DNA of 14,019 bases from an uncultured Flavobacteriales bacterium. GTDB lineage: Bacteria; Bacteroidota; Bacteroidia; Flavobacteriales_D; Sanyastnellaceae. Under the pieces are notes generated by a model. That model worked only from the letters and a program-made list of their open reading frames with translations, was not told where the DNA came from and searched no databases. Positions 1 to 4,861 of this stretch are shown piece by piece (position 1 is the first letter of the stretch; every line of letters begins with the position of its first letter). A program made the position numbers and the translations under genes. The stretch covers positions 1 to 14,019 of the forward strand of contig CALCNZ010000424.1 in assembly GCA_937897625.1 (NCBI GenBank), read 5' to 3'.

Positions 1-2
1 TT

Positions 3-641
3 TTGCTATTTTCTTTTGACGATTGCGCTGCCCAAATTAGGCGAATGGACGGATTGGTCTCAGCTGGTCTTGGTTATGGTTTGTTTAATTTGAATGCCAA
101 TGTGAGTGCGCTTGGCGACTCGAGCAGGACGATTAGTAAAACGTTTTTACCGGCAGTAAGTTTCTCGGGCGATTTTTCTTTAACGAAGGGGAGTCGCAAA
201 AAATGGCGTGTAATATTTGGCTTTGGTTTTACAACACAAGCGCTAACGGTGAATGCTTCGGATTACAGATACAGAGATCAGATGGGACAAATGGCTGTCG
301 ATCCTTTTGTGACTTGGAATATTAATAAAAGTTCTGCAGGAGCGAGGCTTTTGTTTTCATACAACATTCAGCACATTAGGAAGCGAAAGGTATTCGGATT
401 TAAGAAGACAAGTTGTTTGTTGTATTCTGGAATAAGTGCCAATATGAATTGGTATGGCATACGCGAAAACACTACGGATGTGAACTTTGCCAAGAAGTCT
501 TTTGGCACTCGCTTAACCGAGTATCAGCTTGTGGCCATTGGCTTTACTGGTTTTCCTTATCGAAAGAAATTAGGAGTGAATTGTGAGTTGGCATGGGGCG
601 GACCGTATTTCATAAAAGCGGGAATAGTGATTGGACTTTAA
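3..641 (+). CDS. Outer-membrane beta-barrel protein, 5'-truncated by the window edge
   Basis: The reading frame is open from the first codon inside the window to a TAA at 639-641, so the true start probably lies upstream. The first visible residues (LFSFDDCAAQ) look like the end of a signal peptide, because cleavage after A-Q is common in Bacteroidota. The remaining roughly 200 residues alternate polar and hydrophobic or aromatic positions and are rich in Gly, Phe, Tyr and Asn. There are short turns and a final strand that ends the protein (FIKAGIVIGL). This pattern fits an outer-membrane beta-barrel of about 8-10 strands. No helical membrane segment is seen. I cannot assign it to a named family; OmpA-like barrels or the generic Bacteroidota 'outer membrane beta-barrel' families are possible. 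The function is unknown. The tRNA-Glu promoter starts about 20 bases after its stop. Confidence 0.6.
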   Translation: MLFSFDDCAAQIRRMDGLVSAGLGYGLFNLNANVSALGDSSRTISKTFLPAVSFSGDFSLTKGSRKKWRVIFGFGFTTQALTVNASDYRYRDQMGQMAVDPFVTWNINKSSAGARLLFSYNIQHIRKRKVFGFKKTSCLLYSGISANMNWYGIRENTTDVNFAKKSFGTRLTEYQLVAIGFTGFPYRKKLGVNCELAWGGPYFIKAGIVIGL

Positions 642-659
642 TTTTTTTTGTTTGAATGC

Positions 660-689
660 TTGTGGGAAAGCAAAAAGGTGGTATATTTG
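660..689 (+). promoter_or_regulatory. Promoter of tRNA-Glu (TTG-N19-TATATTTG)
   Basis: TTG at 660-662 and TATATTTG at 682-689 are separated by 19 bases. This matches the Bacteroidota primary sigma-factor consensus, TTG about 19 bases before TAnnTTTG. The expected transcription start, about 5-8 bases after the -7 box, would be near 694-697, leaving a short leader before the tRNA at 708. It is the best promoter match in the window. Confidence 0.75.
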
Positions 690-707
690 CACCCACAAAA
701 CCTAAAT

Positions 708-779
708 GGCCCGTTCGTCTAGGGGTTAGGACAGCAGATTTTCATTCTGTAAACAGGGGTTCGATTCCCCTACGGGCTA
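708..779 (+). tRNA. tRNA-Glu (anticodon UUC)
   Basis: The sequence folds into a full cloverleaf. The acceptor stem GGCCCGT pairs with ACGGGCT (772-778), with a terminal G-U pair, and A779 is the discriminator base. The D-arm contains GGTTAGGAC. The anticodon stem GCAGA/TCTGT encloses the loop TTTTCAT, which gives anticodon TTC (Glu). The T-arm is AGGGG-TTCGATT-CCCCT. No CCA is encoded: the bases after A779 are C-A-A. This is usual in Bacteroidota, where CCA is added by the nucleotidyltransferase. The tRNA decodes GAA/GAG. The gene is flanked by its own promoter and terminator and so appears monocistronic. Confidence 0.97.
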
Positions 780-783
780 CAAA

Positions 784-820
784 GAAAACCCTCAACGAAA
801 GTTGAGGGTTTTCCTTTTTT
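784..820 (+). terminator. Rho-independent terminator of tRNA-Glu
   Basis: A perfect 13-bp stem (784-796 with 801-813) is closed by a GAAA tetraloop (797-800) and followed by CTTTTTT (814-820). The hairpin starts only five bases after the tRNA. The upstream arm contains AAAACC and the stem is preceded by A-rich sequence, so it could also work on the opposite strand. Confidence 0.92.
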
Positions 821-859
821 AAGATTCTACTTTTGTTAAAGACAATGATGTCCTTTGGA

Positions 860-899
860 CGAATGTCTTCGACGAATGCTTCGCGAATGTCTTCGACGA
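860..899 (+). repeat. Tandem CGAATG(T)CTTCGA repeat
   Basis: The 16-base word CGAATGTCTTCGACGA occurs at 860-875 and again, identical, at 884-899, a 24-base offset. A shorter related unit, CGAATGCTTCG, lies between them at 873-883. Each unit has inverted CGAA/TTCG ends, so each can form a small hairpin. This is the first element of the repeat-filled gap after the tRNA terminator. No coding potential is apparent. Confidence 0.7.
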
Positions 900-958
900 T
901 TTAATTACGAAGTAGGAATAAAATCTCCGATTTTCCAATTACGCAGTAGGAATTATGA

Positions 959-976
959 TCCCGATAGCTATCGGGA
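959..976. repeat. 18-bp perfect palindrome TCCCGATAGCTATCGGGA
   Basis: The sequence is a perfect reverse palindrome with no loop, embedded between two TTACGCAGT-type repeats. From memory, CCGATAGCTATCGG words recur in intergenic DNA of Flavobacteria, but I could not check this. It could be a protein-binding site, half of a mobile-repeat end or a cruciform-forming element. No adjacent gene start suggests an operator role. Confidence 0.6.
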
Positions 977-1000
977 GGAATAACGCAGTTCCAATTTTAC

Positions 1001-1040
1001 TTAAGGTAAGAGAAGTTAAGAGAGGGTAAGAAAAGGGAAG
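1001..1040 (+). repeat. Purine-rich tandem repeat, 10-nt period
   Basis: Four consecutive ten-base blocks (TTAAGGTAAG, AGAAGTTAAG, AGAGGGTAAG, AAAAGGGAAG) share an approximate consensus of AGAAGGTAAG. The strand is almost entirely purine. The period is close to one helical turn. It lies in the gene-free stretch between the two 44-nt modules. The function is unknown. Confidence 0.5.
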
Positions 1041-1153
1041 ATTAACAATTCAATTCCCATTACGCAGTAGGAATAAAATCTCTGATTTTCCAATTACGCA
1101 GTTCAGATTACGAAGTAGGTATAACGAAGTTCCAACAACGCAGTTCCTCAGTA

Positions 1154-1211
1154 CCCCGGATAGCAGTGGAAATCCTTTGCGCGAAGCGAAAAGATTGGAA
1201 CGGATAGCCGG
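1154..1211 (-). repeat. Hairpin flanked by CGGATAGC direct repeats (possible structured RNA or 3'-UTR element)
   Basis: The 8-base word CGGATAGC occurs at 1157-1164 and 1201-1208, on either side of an inverted repeat (1171-1178 with 1189-1196). Read on the minus strand the stem is eight base pairs including one G-U. On the plus strand the same position would be a C-A mismatch, which favours RNA made in the minus direction. The apex adds a 3-bp CGC/GCG stem with a short loop. CCGG at 1156-1159 can pair with CCGG at 1208-1211 to close the whole element. It sits 20 bases past the stop of the minus-strand lipoprotein gene, so it would lie in that gene's 3' UTR. I recall similar GGATAGC...GGATAGCCGG elements in Flavobacteria intergenic regions, but this was not checked. 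Confidence 0.45.
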
Positions 1212-1230
1212 AAAAGGTTCGGAAAATAAA

Positions 1231-1974
1231 TTACAGAGCCAAGGCTATGGCTAAAATAATGTTTATTGCCATGAGCGCTGGATAGATTCCGGCGAGTACG
1301 AGTCCGACAATGGCGCGTGAGCGATACTTCGCGTATTTAGGATCTTTTCCGTGCTTGCGCAAAAAGCGAATTGCAAAGGTGATTGCGAGCGCCTCAAGAG
1401 TGATAAATATTCCTCCACCGATAAGAATGGCTAGGGCCAAGGCTGTCCAAACACCTACACCCGACCAAGAGGCACCCAAAAGAGCAAAAAACAAGAAGAA
1501 AAGAAGTGTTATCCAAACGGGCGATGTGAGTGCGCCAATGCCCAGTCCCAATGCCCAATTCGCAAGCTTAGAATCTTCCTGATCAACCGTTCTCGATGGA
1601 GTGGTGTAGTTGTTCGAAAAGTACTCGTCGTGTTGCGTCTCTTGCTTCGGAATAACCGTATCAATGGAAGACAAAGGCTTCGGAGCAAGCGAGCTTATTT
1701 TTCTGCGAGGGGTAATTTGAACGGCATTGTCAGGGGCAACATCCGATGAAAGTGTCTCGACCGAATAAACGTTCGGTTTTTCAATAGGCAACGAAGGTGT
1801 TGGTTCAACGATGACTTGAACAGTCTGTTCTGACTGTATTTCGGAAGGAGAAACATGACGGTGCTTCCAAGAAATGTGATAACCGTCTTGGTGCACACGC
1901 TTTTCAACGGTACACGAACTAAATGATGATGCAATAAAAATTAGACTGGTAATTCCAAGAATTATTTTTTTCAT
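1231..1974 (-). CDS. Putative lipoprotein with C-terminal membrane segments
   Basis: This 247-residue protein begins MKKIILGITS with a lipoprotein signal peptide and lipobox SFSSC (C21 lipidated). The first residues after the cysteine, TVEKRVHQDGYHISW, resemble the start of a group of Bacteroidota lipoproteins with a C-T-V-E-K-R opening; that is from memory. Residues about 45-135 are low complexity, rich in Pro, Ser and Thr, and probably disordered. From about residue 143 there are three hydrophobic segments: about 143-168, 172-200 and 220-247. The segment before the last is followed by a basic stretch (RFLRKHGKDPKYAKYRSR). A lipidated cysteine combined with three transmembrane helices is unusual; the protein is probably held in the inner membrane. 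No catalytic motif is visible. The ATG is preceded by a -7 box, and the gene is divergent from the UbiA-like gene. Function unknown. Confidence 0.8.
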   Translation of the reverse strand: MKKIILGITSLIFIASSFSSCTVEKRVHQDGYHISWKHRHVSPSEIQSEQTVQVIVEPTPSLPIEKPNVYSVETLSSDVAPDNAVQITPRRKISSLAPKPLSSIDTVIPKQETQHDEYFSNNYTTPSRTVDQEDSKLANWALGLGIGALTSPVWITLLFFLFFALLGASWSGVGVWTALALAILIGGGIFITLEALAITFAIRFLRKHGKDPKYAKYRSRAIVGLVLAGIYPALMAINIILAIALAL

Positions 1975-2010
1975 AAGTAGTTTTGAGGTTATGAGCTATT
2001 TTAGTTCAAT

Positions 2011-2018
2011 CAAAAATA
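2011..2018 (-). promoter_or_regulatory. -7 promoter box (TATTTTTG) for the minus-strand lipoprotein
   Basis: Read on the minus strand, TATTTTTG matches TAnnTTTG exactly. It would start transcription near 2003-2006 and give a leader of about 30 bases before the ATG at 1974. No clear TTG -33 element is found at the usual distance, so the match rests on the -7 box alone. Confidence 0.45.
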
Positions 2019-2034
2019 ACAATTACCGACCCAC

Positions 2035-2745
2035 TTGATACAGTTATTCCGAAATTATCTAGCACACCACGTTTCACCAAGCTATTATTTGCTGTCAGCC
2101 ATTTGGATTTTTCTTTTCAGTGTTCCGTTGGTGGTGGTGGATCCTTTTTCTTTTTTCGACGTCATGAAAGTTGTTTTGACACTCATTGGTTTGAGACTCT
2201 ACGACGATGTGATTCAATGCGAAGATGATTCGATGGAAAAGTTGAAACTTCCATTGGTGTTGCTTTTAAGTTTGACTGCGCTTTCATGGCTTCAAGACGG
2301 ATTGGATGTGTCGATGCTGTGGATTTATTTTTTCGTACTGAATCACATTCTATACAAGGCTTTGGGCCATCGTAATTTTTGGGCATTCGTGCTACCAGCC
2401 CTCCAATACCCTGCAATTTTAATTGCGCTTACTTTTACTCTGTGGAAGGGAATGGTAGATTTCATCTATGTGGTTTCAGCCATTTCTATTTTTTTTAGTG
2501 CCTTAGTTTTCCGTTGGCTCGAACATTCTGAAGATCGCCGGCAACCGATTTGGATTTATCTTTTTTCTTCCCTTGTTTTAGCACTGGCAGTGTTGAGTTT
2601 TCTAACGGTGGCAGCTTTGTTTTCCGCAATTGGCGCGATGTTCTGCCTGCTCATTTTGTTTTCGTTTTGCAAACAAAAAATGCATCTGTGGTGGGCAATT
2701 ATTGTTCTACTTATGCAGGTAATTGCTTTTAATTTGGAGATCTAA
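2035..2745 (+). CDS. Nine-helix membrane protein resembling UbiA-type prenyltransferases
   Basis: The 236 residues contain about nine hydrophobic helices: roughly 17-36, 38-56, 72-87, 92-107, 114-136, 140-162, 170-191, 193-212 and 218-236. After helix 2 is LRLYDDVIQCEDD (53-65), placed where UbiA-superfamily enzymes carry their first Asp-rich motif, N-D-x-x-D-x-x-x-D. Here D58 and D65 fit, but the middle Asp is Q61. Between helices 6 and 7, E163-H-S-E-D167 sits where the second Asp motif would be. UbiA enzymes attach prenyl chains to aromatic acceptors at the inner membrane and are usually near 290 residues, so this is short and degenerate; activity is doubtful. The start is a TTG, because a TAA at 2017-2019 blocks the frame upstream and the next ATG (2164) would remove helices 1 and 2. 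It ends 23 bases before the fucosidase gene, so the two may be cotranscribed. The UbiA link is an inference. Confidence 0.55.
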   Translation: MIQLFRNYLAHHVSPSYYLLSAIWIFLFSVPLVVVDPFSFFDVMKVVLTLIGLRLYDDVIQCEDDSMEKLKLPLVLLLSLTALSWLQDGLDVSMLWIYFFVLNHILYKALGHRNFWAFVLPALQYPAILIALTFTLWKGMVDFIYVVSAISIFFSALVFRWLEHSEDRRQPIWIYLFSSLVLALAVLSFLTVAALFSAIGAMFCLLILFSFCKQKMHLWWAIIVLLMQVIAFNLEI

Positions 2746-2768
2746 AAAATGTCGAATACTTACAACGC

Positions 2769-4175
2769 ATGAAGAAGTTACTTGTAATAGTTTTTTTGTT
2801 TTCATTTGTTTCCGTTTGGTCGCAGCCTTCTCAGGCGTATACGTACCCGAATGACCCTTCGGTTCGAGAAAACCTCGAGCATTGGCGCGATTTGAAATTC
2901 GGAATTATTATTCACTGGGGAATCTACGCAGTTCCTGGAATTGTGGAGTCTTGGTCTATTTGCAACGAAGACTGGGTGGGAAGAGACACAGCATTGAATT
3001 ACGAGGATTACAAGAAATGGTATTTCGGTTTGTCGAAGGAATTCAATCCCACACAATTTAATCCGGAGGCATGGGCCAGTGCAGCGAAATCTGCGGGCAT
3101 GAAGTACTTGGTTTTTACAACCAAACATCACGATGGTTTTTGCATGTTCGACAGCAAGTATTCCGATTTTAAAATCACGAACGGTCCATTCAAATCGAAT
3201 CCAAAATCGAATGTGACAAAGGAAGTTTTCAATTCATTCCGAAAAGAAGATTTTTTTATAGGCGCCTATTTCTCGAAACCCGACTGGCATTCCGATTATT
3301 ACTGGTGGCATGCCTTTGCAACCGGAGAGCGCAACAACAATTACGACATTCGCAAATTTCCTGAACAATGGAAGCGGTTTCAGAATTACACGGCCAATCA
3401 AATTTCAGAGTTGACTTCGGAGTACGGAAAAGTAGATATGCTTTGGTTAGACGGTGGTTGGGTGCGTCCGCTGGAAACAGTGAACGATGAAGTGATGTCT
3501 TGGCAATGCCCCATTCCAGCGTGGAGTCAGGATGTGAATGTTCCCCTTTTGGCTGAAATAGCGCGAAGAAACAATCCAGGAACTCTTGTTGTAGACAGGA
3601 CTGTTCACGGCGAATACGAGAATTACAGAACTCCTGAACAGCGCATTCCTGAACAGCGATTGGACTATCCGTGGGAAACGTGCATGACGCTCGGAAATGC
3701 GTGGGGTTTTGTTCCGAAAGACAAATACAAAACTTCACGCGAGGTCATTCATAAATTGGTTGAAGTAATCGCTAAAGGCGGAAATTTATTGCTGGGTGTA
3801 GGACCAACAGCAACGGGAATTTTTCCGGAAGAGGTAAACACCCGTCTGAAAGAAATAGGCGAGTGGACAAGCGTTCATTCAGAGGCGATATACGGCACCC
3901 GAAGCATTCCGAATTTTCAGAAAGACAATATTTATTTTGTTGATGGAAAACATGGCGAACAATACGCTTTTGTTTTGTTGAAGGAAGGCGAAGAAGTTCC
4001 TTCTGAAATTCAGTTGCCTTGGACCATGAAAAGCAGAGATCAAAAAGCAATTGAATTGTCAACCAGCGAAAGACAGTCTGTTCGATTCAAAGATGGACAG
4101 ATGTTTTTATATCCAAGCAAGGAAGTTCGGGCTTTGTCGAAAAGCTTGCCGGTAGTGGTTTTTAGATGGAAGTAG
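2769..4175 (+). CDS. Secreted alpha-L-fucosidase, glycoside hydrolase family 29
   Basis: This 468-residue protein hydrolyses terminal alpha-linked L-fucose from glycans (EC 3.2.1.51). A signal peptide (MKKLLVIVFLFSFVSVWSQ) directs export to the periplasm or beyond. The N-terminal catalytic (beta/alpha)-barrel shows GH29 landmarks: FGIIIHWGIY (H49, W50), KHHDGF (119-124, H120 and H121), and WLDGGW, in which D228 is the expected nucleophile. PWETCMTLGNAWG follows, and E303 in it is a candidate acid/base; GH29 acid/base residues vary between subfamilies. Next comes GGNLLLGVGP near residues 337-346. A small beta-rich C-terminal region covers about 375-468. There is no carbohydrate-binding module. 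Length is typical of single-domain bacterial GH29 enzymes. There are no SusC/SusD genes nearby, so it is not in an obvious polysaccharide utilization locus. The ATG lies 23 bases after the membrane-protein stop. Confidence 0.95.
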   Translation: MKKLLVIVFLFSFVSVWSQPSQAYTYPNDPSVRENLEHWRDLKFGIIIHWGIYAVPGIVESWSICNEDWVGRDTALNYEDYKKWYFGLSKEFNPTQFNPEAWASAAKSAGMKYLVFTTKHHDGFCMFDSKYSDFKITNGPFKSNPKSNVTKEVFNSFRKEDFFIGAYFSKPDWHSDYYWWHAFATGERNNNYDIRKFPEQWKRFQNYTANQISELTSEYGKVDMLWLDGGWVRPLETVNDEVMSWQCPIPAWSQDVNVPLLAEIARRNNPGTLVVDRTVHGEYENYRTPEQRIPEQRLDYPWETCMTLGNAWGFVPKDKYKTSREVIHKLVEVIAKGGNLLLGVGPTATGIFPEEVNTRLKEIGEWTSVHSEAIYGTRSIPNFQKDNIYFVDGKHGEQYAFVLLKEGEEVPSEIQLPWTMKSRDQKAIELSTSERQSVRFKDGQMFLYPSKEVRALSKSLPVVVFRWK

Positions 4176-4185
4176 CGAAATTTCT

Positions 4186-4208
4186 AATTTACTTCACCGA
4201 AGTAAATT
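4186..4208. terminator. Inverted repeat between convergent genes, possible bidirectional terminator
   Basis: AATTTACTTC (4186-4195) and GAAGTAAATT (4199-4208) form a perfect 10-bp stem with a 3-base loop. It begins 11 bases after the fucosidase stop and contains the stop codon of the opposing minus-strand gene (4189-4191). Neither side has a strong T-run, and the stem is A/T rich, so termination would be weak. The position between two 3' ends still favours a shared terminator. Confidence 0.5.
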
Positions 4209-4860
4209 GAAATCCCATTCGCTTTCCCGTAGCTAAACTTCCGCTGTGATTAATGTCTTGCATTTCTTCCACTGTAATCTGATGAAGGTTTTCGTAAGGT
4301 GGAATTAGTAGATCGAAATTCAATGCGTAAAGAACTACTTGGTCAACAAATTTCACTTGGCTTGTGGCGTCGAAGTTTGAAGCTACGAGGTCGTTGAACA
4401 TAATTCCAAGTTGCTTTTTTCCTTGCACCACGAAATGATTTTCTTTGTTAATGAAAACGCGAGCTAGCAAATAACCAATGTCTGAAGTTCTGTCGTAACG
4501 GAATGAATCTGAAAGGAAGTTGTAGACGTTTATAGTTCCAACATAGCTGTTATCTGGATGTTCCTTTAAATACCCAGTTTGCCAAAAACTACTTTCTTGT
4601 TCAAATTGAAAAACGTTGGTATGCATTTGAAAAATAAGCAGGTCACCAGCCACACGTATTTCACATTGAAAGGCTCCTCGATCGCGGTATTCAAACGAAA
4701 CGCGCTCATCTGTTTTTCCGAATTGATTGGTAAGTTCTTGAACGGTATTTTTCAGAACTTCTTTGAGCGAATTGAATTGCGCTATGGTGTTGTGAAAAAC
4801 GTCTTGCTTTAAAACACTTTTGTTTTTCAGCAAGGAAAGGATTTGTTCTTTTGCTTCCAT
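4189..4860 (-). CDS. Conserved-looking cytosolic protein of unknown function, coupled to proS
   Basis: This gene encodes 223 residues from the ATG at 4860, one base after the proS stop (TAA-G-ATG). A GTG at 4872 in the same frame would overlap proS and add four residues; the ATG is preferred. I do not recognise the family. There is no signal peptide or membrane helix. The N-terminus (about 1-50, MEAKEQILSLLKNKSVLKQD) is predicted helical, with a possible coiled coil. Residues about 55-150 look beta-rich, with repeated F-x-F/Y patterns (FQCEIRVAGDLLIFQM). The C-terminus contains EEMQDINHSG and ends GKRMGFQFTSVK. The composition is that of a soluble cytoplasmic protein. One-base spacing implies co-transcription and probably translational coupling with prolyl-tRNA synthetase, but it does not show the protein acts on tRNA. 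Confidence 0.75.
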   Translation of the reverse strand: MEAKEQILSLLKNKSVLKQDVFHNTIAQFNSLKEVLKNTVQELTNQFGKTDERVSFEYRDRGAFQCEIRVAGDLLIFQMHTNVFQFEQESSFWQTGYLKEHPDNSYVGTINVYNFLSDSFRYDRTSDIGYLLARVFINKENHFVVQGKKQLGIMFNDLVASNFDATSQVKFVDQVVLYALNFDLLIPPYENLHQITVEEMQDINHSGSLATGKRMGFQFTSVK

Positions 4861-4861
4861 C

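Larger units (their letters stand above)
904..1144. repeat. Interspersed TTACG(C/A)AGT repeat family with a duplicated 44-nt module
   Basis: Eight copies of (T/C)(T/A)ACG(C/A)AGT start at 905, 939, 981, 1060, 1094, 1108, 1122 and 1136. Some continue as AGGAAT and others as TCC. A longer module is present twice, at 904-947 and 1059-1102, with 42 of 44 positions identical. Inside each module AAAATC and GATTTT form a 6-bp stem with a 3-base loop (920-934 and 1075-1089). One of the two differences (928 versus 1083) falls in the loop and leaves the stem intact. Copies are irregularly spaced, unlike CRISPR repeats. The origin is unknown. It could be a small non-autonomous mobile repeat, an extragenic palindromic family, or slippage-expanded sequence. 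Confidence 0.75.

Noticed and set aside
904..1144. CRISPR-like array
   Set aside because: The repeated word is only about 9 bases, spacing is irregular (14-79 bases), spacers share sequence, and no cas genes are present.
821..1230. Possible small protein genes in the gap after the tRNA
   Set aside because: No frame of useful length starts with ATG, GTG or TTG and shows a signal peptide or coding-like composition; the repeats explain the sequence.
1310..1582. 90-codon plus-strand frame opposite the lipoprotein gene
   Set aside because: It is antisense to the membrane-helix region, whose hydrophobic pattern and lipobox support the minus-strand frame, and it has a basic composition with no features.
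2921..2936. TACGCAGTTCC inside the fucosidase gene, resembling the intergenic repeat word
   Set aside because: It encodes part of the family-conserved HWGIYAVPG motif, so the match is coincidental.
3632..3658. 12-base duplication TCCTGAACAGCG in the fucosidase gene
   Set aside because: It encodes TPEQRIPEQR, and a TPEQ-x-x-P-E stretch is, from memory, normal in this position of GH29 enzymes, so it is probably not a recent duplication.
3256..3738. 160-codon open frame on the minus strand inside the fucosidase gene
   Set aside because: It is fully antisense to a GH29 gene with intact conserved motifs, has a Cys/Arg/Ser-rich composition and no recognisable domain.
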